Shown: one piece after another, positions 1-14,100 of the stretch
Position numbering within the stretch: position 1 is the stretch's first letter
Layout of the letters: each line of letters begins with the position of its first letter
From: Panorpa germanica
Lineage: Eukaryota; Arthropoda; Insecta; Mecoptera; Panorpidae
Direction of reading: 5' to 3'
NCBI GenBank assembly: GCA_963678705.1
Contig: OY783209.1
Location: 10,664,001 to 10,728,000, forward strand
DNA length: 64,000 nucleotides
Made by a program: the position numbers and the translations under genes
The notes under the pieces: generated by a model
The model's input: only the letters and a program-made list of their open reading frames with translations
What the model was told of the DNA's origin: nothing
Databases searched by the model: none

Positions 1-2183
1 ATTCCCTATTAAACTGGTTTTTGCTTGTTAAAATGATTTTTTTATGCATATAATAGTTAAATAAATGAAAATCTACCTATAATTAATATCAAATTTATAT
101 TAATTCAATTTAAATACAAATTAAATATTTTGAAAAAGGAATAATAAATTTTGCAACCCTGCAAATTTACGTGTGTTGACGCATGCGTGATTTGGTTCTT
201 TGACCAATAAATTGTTATATTTTATATAACATTTATTCCGATTTTAAATTTCCCGCTCAAATTGGCATTTGCAACGTTGCCAGCTTATAACCTACATTTA
301 CTGTTTTTTACTGGTTTTATTTAAATATTTTCGTAAATAGGTATCCTTTTGATAATTTTCTTTTTGCAATAGTTACAGAAAAGATTATTTTATATACACC
401 TAGTGTTTGAAAGCCGTGTCACCATTTTTTTTATAGTTAAAAGATATATTATGTGGTGAAATTGAGCTAAAAATTATGATTTGTATGGAAAATGACTATT
501 TTTAATCATGTATAAAAAGAAAACTATGAACCCTAGGTCTCTAAAATTTTGAGACAGCATGTATTTTAACTATTTGTATCGACCCTCCAAATTTCACAAC
601 GTTTTCATCATTTACGTTAACCTCTTGTACCTCCTTAATAAAAATTGTTTTTTTTTCTGCAAATGATTGATATTAAAAGACATCAAGAAACGAGAGTTAA
701 GTAATCATGTAATTTCTGTGACGTAATTTGTGGATGACTCCTTCTAGGTCTCATTTAGGTCTTAATTCGGACTTACAAGTATGTGTGAAAACATTTATGC
801 TATGTTGTATCAGTGAAGAAGCTCCATTTTATTGTTAATCAACATTACCATAGCAAAATATCATTCGTAAAAAAACATTTTATAAAAGTAATGTCTAAGA
901 CAGGTTAATTAAAAACACAATAAATTCAATAAAACACAAGGCAGTTTACTTTCTTTGTCGTATACTGCATCTTCCATTGTTGTAAACGCTGCAGGTCCTT
1001 CTTTCAAAGCTATTATTTATTAAACATGACTATCAACAATCAAAAACCATTTATAATTATTTAAATCAAAAAAAGGTCAAGTCAATTCAAGGTGAACCAG
1101 AAGTTGAAAGCGACCAGACATTACGACAGTTCTCAAGTCGCCAACAAATTATTATATTTTTTATAATTAAAACAATACTAATTACCTGAATTAATGAAAC
1201 TGATAAACTAATAGGGTCTTTAGCTAGATGCTAAGCTGATTGTTTTCCATTTTTGGAATTAGTGTGGTAAGTGATTAGAGCTACCCTCTAGTTAGATCCT
1301 TTATTTTATTTCGATTTTCTTTTTGGATAGTCTTCTTTTTTTTATTTTATAATTTTATTTTTAAACTCGAATGATTTTGTGTTAACCTTTTTTCTAATTG
1401 CATAAAAAGTTGTTCTGTTTTTAATAAAGCATGTTTTGTTAATTATGTTATAGTTATATGTTGATAGATTAACGTCACTAATAGTTAATTAATTTTATTA
1501 ATTAATACACAATCATTAGATTCATTACAAAATACAAAACAACATTTAAATTGTGTTGTACTTAGTTGATATTCACTTTTAAAACAATTTGAAATGAACA
1601 AATAAGTCACACTAGGCAAAGAAATGCAAATATATACTTTTACTGAACAGAATTATGTAGAATTTACGTAACTCTAAACGTATGTACTACATAAACGTTA
1701 CGTGAATGTTACATTCGTATTTACTAGTCTTTTCTTATGTATCACAATATTTAAGAACTTAAACTTAAGCGTAATAAAAATATGAAATATAGATTTTGTA
1801 TTTTAGTGCCACTGTTTTCATTGTTTTTGTCGTTGCTATTAGTTGTTTTAGAAAAGCTTAAAAAGAAATCAAATTGGATGTTCTAAAAGAAAGATCTCAT
1901 ATGAGAGCTACATAAAGACAATGGACCGTCACCTCCAAAACGGGACCTTTGATCATATTTAACAATTACAAACTAAATATGTCGTGTAAAATCATACGCT
2001 TATTCTTTCAGTTCTTAAATATTTCATTGAATTACATAACTATATACCCAATAAACACAATTTTAGCATTTATGTAATATTTATCTGCCAGTTATTACGT
2101 AAATGTTACATAATTGTGTTTATTTGGATTCAATTAAACTAGATTCTGATGTACATATCCTAAATATGTGTTCTCCGCTGTAG
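1..2183. other. slowpoke intron, 3' part
   Basis: AT-rich sequence without a convincing exon, ending at the acceptor of the first visible slowpoke exon. Near its 3' end (about 2048-2130) a short hairpin has ends reading CCAATAAACACAATT and its reverse complement. It resembles small hairpins at about 12593-12771 and 27247-27557. Nothing else is recognised. Confidence 0.6.
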
Positions 2184-5100
2184 GTCCATGAAGCTGATGC
2201 CTGTCTTGTGCTAGCCAATAAGTATTGCCAAGATCCGGATGCTGAAGATGCTGCAAATATCATGAGAGTCATCTCCATTAAGAATTATAGCGACGATATT
2301 AGAGTTATTATTCAATTAATGCAATATCACAACAAGGTGAGCAGATCGAATTTTGTTAAATATAAACTTATGTTTTTGTATTGACTGTCGGACTATACTT
2401 TTCTCTCCGACTGTTACGGCCATTTTTAAATGATTTTAAAAAAAATTAAGGGAGATATCATTCTCTTCATTTAAGGTCATAATTGATGTTTTTGGTATTA
2501 ATGCTACGTTTTTATAGGCCTATCTACTTAATATTCCATCCTGGGATTGGAAACAAGGAGATGATGTAATTTGTCTAGCTGAACTAAAACTTGGCTTCAT
2601 TGCACAAAGTTGTCTAGCGCCTGGATTCTCGACTATGATGGCTAATCTTTTTGCAATGAGATCATTTAAGACGGTGAGTAATTCAATATTTGAGAGTTTC
2701 TATATTAATTTACTGAATATGGGTGAATTTCATTTAAATTTTAGTCCTTATTATAATGTAATAGAGATATTTCAAGGTTAAAAAAATTAACCTAAAAAAT
2801 GGGTGTTGGGTCAACTAACATAACCATTAGTTAATTAACCATGGTTAAGCTACAGTTATGTAGCATGTAGGACTAGAACAAAAATGATAACGGGAGCAAG
2901 AGTATCAACCAAGGTATATAATAAACGTAAGCATTGCCCAAATACAGGCAATACAAATTTAAAACCTCTTTATAAGACTTTGTCTTTAAACTTTAAGCAA
3001 AGTGAATGAAATTCTTCCGTAAATATTTCAGCAAACCCAAATCTGAATGTCAATTTAAATGTCACCTTTAATTATAAACTTTTATGCAAATGAATAGGCC
3101 ATTTTACGTTACGTTAAACATATATTTTACAAGCAGCTGCATTACAATGGTGAAGTAGAAACTATGTAAAATATATATATAACTGTGTTTGCTGAATCCA
3201 ATTTTTAGGTTATTTAAAAATGTGGCCTTATTTATAGATTACACTCTTTAATAATTAAAGAAACAACGCTGACAATTTTAATTATTAATATCTCCTGCGA
3301 CTTAATCAAAAATAATTGAACATTTGAGGTTATGATCAGATTTATAGAAATTAAGACATCCCAGTAAACATTTTGCAGTAAATTCTACTTAATTTCTATT
3401 ACATATCATGAATTTTTTGTCTGGAACGTGTTCGTTTTCTATTCAGTCGTTCATAGGAAAGGTCCTTTTTATGAGCTACAGACATTGCAACGACGGTTCA
3501 CTGCTGAATTAAAAGCGGAGTCGGTTTGTGATTTATGACTGGAGTTATAAACTTGATACTAGCAGGGGTATAAAACTTAATGGAATTCTACTTTTTAGAG
3601 TCTGCAAAATATAAATATTTAAATGAAGAAATAAATAGATGTAATCTTTAGTACGGATCGTGATTTTTTTAATGAATATTATTATCTTCAACAATACTCG
3701 TTATATTAGTTTTTTACATTGTTTTGGTGATTCAAAAATTCACGATCGGCAGGTCTGCGTTAGGTTTAAAACCTCTGTCTTACCATCGCTAGATACTATC
3801 TTCGTTTATATACATTATATTCGGGGATTGAGGGAGATAGCGTCTGTGTATTACCATTAAAGAAATCTTTTGTTGAAAAAGGATAGCATATACTTTAAAC
3901 ATACTGTACTGAACAAAATACTATACAAGTGTAACGGTGAAAAATATATTTTACTTGTCTAACCGCATCTCGTTTCTCTCTCAATTTGGAATAAATGAGA
4001 TGAAAGTGAACTTAAGAAAATATATCCATGTGGGAAAGAAACAGAAATACTTAATGAATGATGTTGGAAAAAGAAAGAATATTATTATGAAAAAATTCTA
4101 ACAACTAACACAAAATCTGTGACAGGTAGAGAACTTGTAAAGCGTTAGAATAGAATTGTACGAGTGACTCGAAGTTCACCAAATAGGGCACTTCACCAAA
4201 TTGTTTACTGGGTATGATCAGATTTATAGAAATTAAGACATGGTGCATATGACTATTTTGATTCTAAACTTTGTAGAAAGTCTAACACAGAATGGTAAAA
4301 TGTACAAGGACCCGATTTACAAAAAGGCCGACTTAATTGTTTGATATTTAATTACATAATCCCGATCAGTTCGATGATGAAGATCTTATAAATAAGACCA
4401 CATCTTCTTAAGACCAATATCAATAACTGTAAAACATTTTACTAATCAATTATTTCATTTAGTTTCTAATTTGTTTGTTTTATGTAAATGTTGAATGTTT
4501 ATTATGTATATATTATGTAACACTAATTTGGCGAGCGGGCGCTCTTGCAGTCACCGGATATGCAGGTGTGGACCAACGACTATTTGCGCGGCACTGGTAT
4601 GGAGATGTACACCGAGACCCTTAGCCCTACGTTCATTGGCATGCCCTTTGCGCAGGCCACAGAGTAAGTCGCGATCGCGATGAATCATTGGTGCTTTAGG
4701 GAAAATGACAAATTATATCAATTTACAACAATAATTAAATATATTGTAGTTGATGGCGAACTTTATAAAGTAACAGCCTAATTTAGGACAAATTCCTAAT
4801 AATAGCAACACCATTTTTTAGTTTTTATTTCTAATATACAGTGGTTCATGGCTAAGCTAAGATTCGAACAAGCCATGGTCCTGGGTCTAGTGACTTTGGT
4901 CGCACGGTTGGCTTTCCGGAAACCGCGTTCTCTTTTTGACACATTAACAAACGTGCTGGCTGTTTCTAACCTAACTTCTAGTAAAAGTGGTAGTGGCAAA
5001 CAAAAACTAAAGATTTTAGCATTAAAAATGCCAAGATCTTGCAGTGTATCGAAGTGAAAGTGTTGACAGAAGTAAACATTAAGTAGAAAAGATTCCTTAA

Positions 5101-8100
5101 ATAGTTAAACTACACTTTTCTGTGTTTCTGTCATTTTCTTGAAATGATTTGTGGTTATGTTTACAGCGCGACTGGTTTTGTTAAAGGTAACACTTTTTCC
5201 ATTAACCTGTATACAGGACTATAATCAATATACTGTATTTATAAGACAATAACACATCAAGTGGTGTTGTGTTAGTTTTCTTTACATTCGTACGCAACAG
5301 ATAGAATTCTTTGGTAATTATTCGATATAGCTATACCTTTTATTTTGAATCTTATAAAAAGACTATTGCACTTTCGTATATTTTCAGGCGCTTTTAATAT
5401 AGTAAAAACATGTACAAATCACACGTAATATACATTATACCATTTTTTATTAGAAAAATAGACAGTGTTTATGCTTAAAGGTGACCAATAAATGTGACCA
5501 ACAATTTCATATTATTTCTAACCTCAAATTTGAAATTTTAACTTTAACCATTAATATTGTCTTTTCCTAAATATAAAATGGTATAACGTATATTACGTAA
5601 GATTTGTACATGTTTTTAGTATATAAAAAATGCCATAAAACATACAAGAGTGCAGTAGTTTTTTTTATAAGATTCAAAACAAAAGGTGTAGGTATATTAA
5701 ATAATTACCCATTCTTTATGTCAGTCGCCTACTGTCATGAACGATAGTGGTTAATTCTTTTATTTATTCAAACGTACTGCTACTATAAGTAAGTCAAAGT
5801 AAAGCCCCATCACCAGACTGTCAAGTGTTGTATTGATACATTAGTCATTGTCTCTAAAACGCACCTCGGATAAAAACGTTCAGAAAACAAATCGAGTGAT
5901 TCGTAAATCTCCGTCAAATCGTTTCATTTCATAAAACTACACATTTTCAATTCATCCGCATCACAAAAAATCAACAAAAAAAACGCTGGCTAGCTTCAGT
6001 GGTTCGATGTTCTATTAGGAGTGCTGTTACCTTTTGACCTGTGACCTATACCTTTATATTATATGTGTTTGTGTCTACAAATTGTTGACTCGAAAGAGAA
6101 ACCCCTTACCTTGTTGTTTTCCTTCAACCCTTATATCGTGTGTGGTGTATTTCGTTTGTTTCGACCCTGACACGTACCATTTTTATACCTTATCACATAT
6201 TCACATTCTCCTGATTCTTTGTATTATAGTAGATCCAAACGTCTAACCCCCCTCCCCCCTTCCCTAACCATAATCTCTGTCCTCCTTACTGTCTTCAAAT
6301 CTGTTGGCCTATAGAATGCTATCGATGTTGTTCATGTATTCCACATATCATTAAAGCAATTTTAATCGGTTTTTGCGGTTTTTATAAATATTATTACACT
6401 TTTTTTTCGTGTACTAATTTTATATGTGTATTATCACAATTTAAAGGTGATTAGCTTCTTGATTTGATTAGAAATAAAGTACTTTATTGAAAAGTGTCTT
6501 AGATCAGATTACATTCGATTTTATTTTATTTTATTACCTTTCAGATTTCACACAGATTTCAGTTCCCAATGCAATAAGTTCACTGTTCAGTCCGATTGTG
6601 ATTTCAAAGTACAAAGGTCTAATAAGAATCTGACAGTATGCTCTTCGTATAATAGTCCAAGATCCCAGGACCGGCAGACATCACTTATTTTCTGATGAAC
6701 AAAATGTATAAGATTGAGTAGTGTTAGTTTGTACAATGATCGTACGCCTATCTGCTACCTTGACCAAGCGGCCATTTCCCAGGTAATCAAGGTTTATGTC
6801 TCACTCACTGTCATGCGCATGTATAATGCCCTCTCGCTCCTACTCATAGCGAAATTAAAATTGAGTCTAGGGGATGTTTGGCCCCTTGGATCGGTCTATC
6901 CTCTGGTAAAACGTTTTAAAACAATTGTCTTATAGACGCTTTAAAGCTGACAAAAAAATTACTTAAACTTACTTATTTTCTGATGATGCATTTTTAATTT
7001 AAAACGTTTTACAAGAGGATAGACCGATCCCCTAGACCCAATTTTAATTCCGCTATGAGTGGCAGCAAGAGGGCATTATCCGTGTGCATGAGAGTGAGTG
7101 AGACATAAACCTTGATTACCTGATACCTGGAAAATGTCCGCCTGGTCAAGTTAGCAGGTAGGCATACGATCATTGTACATACTAACACTACTCAATCTTA
7201 CACATTTTGTTCATCAGAATATAAGTGATGTCTGCCGGCCCTGGGATCTCACTCTATAGTGTCAGATCAGGGGCCTTATATTCTTGACTTTCGCTCTCTG
7301 GTAATGTGACGGAAACATTCTCCTTTTGCAAAAATTAAAAGAATTTAAAGGAACCATTTTCCTTACATAAAATGATAGCATAAATAGGGAAATAGTTAAG
7401 AGATATAATTCTTCCATCAATTTCTTGTCTCTCAGATAAAATGTTAATCCCGCGGAAATGGCTAAGACACCATTCAGTACAGTACTATTGCAAAAATCAA
7501 AGTCAGATCTAATCACTTGACAGATGCAAATACATTGATTCTTACTAGCGAATATTCCGTACCGCTCAAAACACATATAAACTGTACATTTTTATTTAAA
7601 CATTTTATAATACGTTATTTTTATTATTTTGTACACTAACCATCATATTCAACATAACCTAAAAACACACTCTAACAAAACGTAACGTCAACGTGTTCAA
7701 CGCTACGTCGATCTAGCTGGGGGGAATCAACATAACCTAAAAATTCAACAAACTATTCATCGTCTCCAAAGCCAGTGACACTCTGGTGAATAGATGGCGC
7801 TTTAAATGCCACTTTATAGATCTCCCTGTGTGTACTTTCAGTCACCTGACACGCAGGCGTGGCAGAATGACTACCTACAGGGTACTGGCTGCGAGATGTA
7901 CACTGAGACGTTATCCCCCTCGTTCACCGGCATGACCTTCCCCGAAGCCAGCGAGTAAGCCCCATAACGTTAGCATAACAATTAGAAGATTGCAATTAAC
8001 AAAACAAATTAACAACGTTAATTAACAACTCAACTTCACTTAACATACAGACATAATATTCAAATCACGTTTTTTAAATATTATTTCTGTGTGATTCAAT

Positions 8101-11100
8101 AATTGACCCACTGTTTATTTTTATTTTTACAAATCATTCAATTATTTGCGAGAACATCGAATTTATACAATACGAGAACATCTGACAGACGGTGGTGTAC
8201 GTTTTTATACTTGCAAGAATTATCGAGTTGATTAAATATTAATTCTAATAAAACGAAGAGCAGAAGTGAAGCAGCTCACTGATTCATAGAGCCAGAGTTC
8301 GTTTGAATAACGAACTGCACAATCAATTGTCTTAAGGGGCTTGTGTCCTCATTTTTTAGTGGTCGATTTTTCAATTGTTGATTGAAATTGATGTTAATAA
8401 ATGTGTATTGGCGTGTCTATTTTATTAAATATCTAAATATTGACCATAGGAGATATAGCAATTTAAAGTTTGAATTGTAGTTTTAACGCTAGAAATGGTC
8501 GGCCATATTTGTATGACGTGAAATGCATTTTAACGTCAGTTATTTGTTGAGTAGGTCAGTGCTGTGGTAATGTTCTGTAGCTGTTGGTAGTCAAATAATC
8601 AAGTCAAATCAAAGAATAATAAGTTTTTATTTTATTTAACCCTGCTAAGGCAGACATAATATTAAAATATGATTGTTCCTTGAAATAGCTGTAAATAATA
8701 TTTGATATTTTGATATATAAATACATATAGCAGAGCTTTATGAGCTGTAAGGTTAGTAACCTTACACAAGGATTGTGATGTCACATGCACTTGGAATGTG
8801 TACAACATTAAATCCCTTTAATAATTAAAGAGACAAAATGACTTTTTTAATTGTTAATATCTCTTAACACATAAGGGGTTATTAAAAAATAATTGAACAT
8901 TTGAGGTTCTAGTAACCCACTTTATCAATATATAGTACACTTTTATAGAAATTAAGACATAGGATACAAGCCCAAGTAAACGTTATTTTACCCATTTACA
9001 ATGCTTTACCAACGTCAATAGCTATTACATTTCTTAGGGTCCTATTGGAAAAATATTCTTCGCTCTTTTGTTGTATACGTCAACAGAAAAATCAAAAAAA
9101 TCTCAAATTTTTACCTTTGACCCCGAATAACTTTTGAAGCACACATGGAATCGATGGGGATTTTTAAAACTTTATTTGTAATGGTAAACCCCAGCTCTCC
9201 ACCAATATTTGGCTCTCCGGGATTTTTTGTTATTTCAAATGTCTATCTTGACCGGACTGGGCTATATTATTAAGGTAAAAATTATCGCACAATAAAAAAC
9301 ATACTAGATAAATACATAATATAAAGAACAATATCTTCAATATAGATAATCTAAAATATAAAAACTATTGACAAGTAATGTTTACGCAACAATTTTTTTT
9401 TAAATAAGAGCTTAATATGAAATCTGGGAAACGTAGAAATCAAATTACATAAAAAATCAACTCGTATGACAAACCATTTTTTGCGCCCACTTCTGATTTG
9501 GCGTGTAAAGCAAAAGGACACTTGGCTTTCAGAAATTGAATACAAAATACGCCTTTCCCTAATTTTTTGTCAGTATAAAAACGTTCCCACTCTGTCTAAC
9601 ATATGATATTAAATAAAAAATCGTTTATAAAAACCCAAGAATAAATTATCCTAATTAAACTCAAATTTTCTCCTACTATTCTGGAATGATACTCCGAATC
9701 CATTAGCACTGCACGGAAAGAATAAACTTTGAAAATAAACTAAAATCTAAAAAAAAAAAAATATTAGTATTTTTTTTGAATGTTTTTAAATGGTTGGTCA
9801 TGCTGTGTGTTGTCTTGGTTAGTGGATTTTTTAATTATTTTTTTTATTGTATTTTAAATTATTTTAACATATTTTTAGGGTTTTAGACCTTATTATAATT
9901 GCAACTTTTTAACTAATAACCGTTTTAATTAATTCCTATTTTTTTTTTTTTTTTTATAACAATTATTCGTTTATTTTTATGCAAATTAAGAAACCTGTAA
10001 TGTAAGGTATCTCTTTAATTTAGTTATTTTTTATTCCATATTTTTCATCATTATTGTATTATGAAAACCAAATAAATCAGATTTGAAAAGAAGTGCAAAA
10101 TAAAATCGAAATTATGCACTAATTAATAAAGAGCATCTAATTTATTTGGTGGTTTTCGTGTATTCAATTATATTGTATGAACCTTAATCATATCCTCTGG
10201 TTGCATGTTGCCTTACGGTTGCTTATGCAATAACAACTCTGCAAACATTTCAAGTTTATTCATTTTCTATTCATATTAGTTTAATACGAACCCATTGATT
10301 TTGTTTTTAAATATTAAATACCATAGTTGTATATGAAACTTAAGTTAGCGGTTAGATATCATTGTTCTATGACCTTAATGGATAAACCTGACATATTTGC
10401 AATGTAACAAATTCTTCTTCTTTCAACTTTCTACTTTCTACAACTGTACAGCGATGCATTTACTTCACTCGCTGCACAATTTCTGACTGATTTATCTTTC
10501 TATTGCACCGAGCACATGCACACATCCATTATATTGTATATTATTAAATAAGTTTACAATCACTCACAAAAAATAGACAGATTAAATAAAAATTGTATGA
10601 ATAATTCATAGAAATTTATTTAGATTTTGCAAAAATTACAAAAAAAAAATAGAATAGAAATATGTACTAAGAATTTGATGTTCGTTTTATTCAAAATTTC
10701 ACTCGGTTATCTTGACGAGCTTATCTCCACACCATGCGCCTATTTTAGCAACACGAATGAATATACTCAACTGCTAATAAAGTGTTGGGCATATATCGAC
10801 CTGTGCTCTATTTTACTCGCAAAACGTAGTGTAACAAAGCAGGTTTCACTACAAACGATATTTCATTTCTAGCTTGAAGAATCAATACTTGTGTAATTGC
10901 ATGTCAGAAGTATTTCAGAATGGTTTTATGACAAACAATTCTATAGATTCAAATAAAAATTACTAGAGAGATTGTGCGTCATGACTTTAACGACAACTGG
11001 TGGTAAAAATGAGTACTTTATGGATAATTTAATAAACTGTCATCAACTGTCATTTATTGATTGAATAAATTCAAACTATTTTCATAAAGTCACTATTGAA

Positions 11101-14100
11101 AACAATTTGTTGCATTGTAATTAAGAACGGCAGATTCTTGGTACATGTTTTACCTAAGACTTTTCAAATAAGCTAATTTTTGAATAGATTTGTTTTGTAT
11201 TTGACTGACCAAAAATATTTGCTTTTTTAACAATAATTTAGAATAGATTCTTACCTTAACGCTTATATAAAACGAACTGCTCTTAATAGATTCACAAATT
11301 AATTATTAGGAATAATTGAAATAAAATCGATTATAATATCATTGAACTTTACAACATCTAGGTTATGTTTTACAAAATTAAAACTCCTGCTTCTGGCGAT
11401 AGAAATCAAAGGAGGAGAGGAGGGAAACGATAGCAAAATATCGATAAATCCAAAAGGCGCTAAGATTCAAGCAAATACACAAGGGTTCTTTATAGCACAG
11501 TCTGCTGATGAGGTTAAAAGGTAACGCCCAGGTGAAAATCCACTAAAATCTACAGGATAAAAGACTTATTGATAATTATGTAATTCTAGAGCTTGGTTTT
11601 ACTGCAAAGCTTGCCACGAGGACATCAAGGACGAGACACTAATCAAGAAATGCAAATGCAAAAACTGTGAGTTGTTTCTTTTACAAATAAACTAATAATT
11701 CTCTTTAACATTTCCTATAACAATAACACAACGAACACTAAAAAAGGTCTTCAATAATTTCCACTACTAATAACTGTATAAAACTGTATAAAATAATAGA
11801 AACACAAATTTGAATCCCTATCTAACCTTCTACTTTAAAACATTTAAACACTACTTATTCTATTTTTATAAATGTTCATGTATAACTAAATATTATTTTA
11901 ATATTTTTATAAATTATGATTTCATTTTAAAATAATCGAGTTAACATATTGTAATCGTTCTGCCAGTGGCAGCCCAGCAGCGGACTAAGTTCGGTGGCGA
12001 CTTAGGTAAAAAAATGAAAACGCACTTATATGCTAAATGCTGATTGGTCTTAGAGAATTTATATTTAACAACAATAAAGTTAACATAAAATGTTGATAAA
12101 AAAATAATTGATTTTCAAGTGATTTTAAGTTCTCTATGATCACTTGGCAGTGTTACTGATAATTAGCTTCATTTCTCTCGCCTGCAGTCCATGAGGCGAT
12201 ATGTCATGTGCCCTGTTGCCCTTTGACCTTTGCCCTTTGCCCGTACGGCTGAGCATTCTGATCAAGTGTTGCCGCCCTTCTTTCATTTTTTTAATACTAT
12301 TTGTCTTGAACTTTTAGACGTGCTTGTATCGTGGCTATTAGAGTTAAATTACTACTGTTCAAATCCTTTTCGAATACTCTATAACTTATAGAATACACAC
12401 TATTCTAAATTTCTATTCTAAGAAAAATAAAACTAATTTTCTGTAAAATATCTAAATGTTATTTGCAACTATTCTATTTATTCTAATAGACTTTAATGCA
12501 TGTTCAAGTGAATGTCAATTCCTTAACTATCAAAGTAAACTTTATCTTTCTAGCTCTTCTTCACAACTATCTTATTCTGTAATAGATAAAACAATCCCGC
12601 TAAATACAAAACATAAACATTACTTTAAAAGTTGGTCAAATTTTACGTAAAACCGCTATTAATATTTATAAGTACATCTAGTTAGGATAAGTGAAATTTT
12701 AAACACAATTTCTTATGTCACAAGTGTGAATTTTTTATGTAAAATATACATAATTGTGTTTAGCGGGCTCTTAGCATAATCTCCTAGAATTTAAAATCGA
12801 AACTAAACTTTCAGATTATGTAACATAAATATATGAAATATATAAAGTAAAATTTCATACCAGGTAGAATATGTAACGCTTTAATCACCTTGTGGTAAGC
12901 TAGCAAGCGTGAAACTAGCTATCACAGAAAGATAACTATCTACCTATGTACATGTGTTTTAAATAATTCGGAAAGGATCTCTAATACCAGAAGCCCCACG
13001 ATACTAGCATCCCTTTTTCTTGACAGTTGGCATGGTTTTCAAAGAACTTCATATCGGATTTCTGACCCGGTGCTCCACTAATTTTGCATTTATTCAAATC
13101 CTTTTAACGTAGACCGAACTACTTATGCGTTAAAAAATGAAAGAAATGTATAAATATGTAAATTACAAAAGATAGTTTTCAAAATTATGAAACAAGGACA
13201 TACTCGTATATTGAAATTGATTTTTATTATTTTTGTACGTTGTTGAAACGTATCTTTGACAGTTGTCAAGCCTTATATGTTTTATAGGTTATAAATGCCG
13301 CGAAATTTAAAATTAAAGCTGGTTTAGAATAAATCATTGTTATTTAAATCTAATATGAAACGTTTTAATTGAATTTTTGTACAGTACTCAAAATATTCTG
13401 CCAATAGACTCTTTTGATAGTTTCCTTTATTGTATGTATTTTTGTTTCATAATTTAGATTTGTATATAATTAAAGATGATTGGAAAACAATTTCTTTCAT
13501 TGAAAACGATATGATCTATTTTAAAATGCGGAATGTTCTATTTAATCTACACTTAATTATCCTATTTGCACAATTACTAATTTATGCATGGATTTTATTA
13601 TTGTTAATAAGACATTACAGTTAACAAAACTGAACACAATAATACTCACCCGTAACATATATAAAATTCATAACAACAATTAACTAAAAATAACAACAAT
13701 ATAATGTATACACTATGACTTCAACACATTATATAATAAATAATCCATCGTTTGTGTTCTTCTTTTTCAGCTAAAAGAATATTTAAATAAATAATATTAT
13801 AGGTTATGTCATGAACATAATTTTTTAGGTTATAAGAAATTGAATATGATTTACAAACAAACAAAAAACCTGCTTTATTCTGTGTTCTTTTAATTAACTT
13901 TCTTTTATTTTAACCATCTGAAACCCTGGGCTAACACATTCGGCTATAAAACATTTAAAAACCTCATAAACTCATCATAAAACACAAACCTAACCTAAAA
14001 AAAAACATGTCAAATAAAAACTTTGCTTTAAAAAAATGAAACATTATAAAACAATTCAGTGAACTTGAACAGTAAGACACAACAAGTTACTGACTTTGGC

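Larger units (their letters stand above)
4664..7841. other. Intron between the two mutually exclusive slowpoke exons
   Basis: Contains two foldback elements (5312-5709 and about 6655-7255). The remainder is AT-rich with a C-rich patch near 6246-6262. No exon seen. Small open frames at 4848-5057 and 6034-6246 show no recognisable protein features. Confidence 0.6.

Noticed and set aside
4848-5057. Open frame of 69 codons just after slowpoke exon version 1
   Set aside because: No recognisable motif, intronic position, and an overlapping antisense frame of similar length.
6653-6935. Open frame at 6714-6935 as a small gene
   Set aside because: It lies wholly within the left arm of a foldback element.
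7262-7576. 104-codon minus-strand open frame
   Set aside because: Starts at the edge of a foldback element, with no domain, conserved motif or splice context; probably chance.
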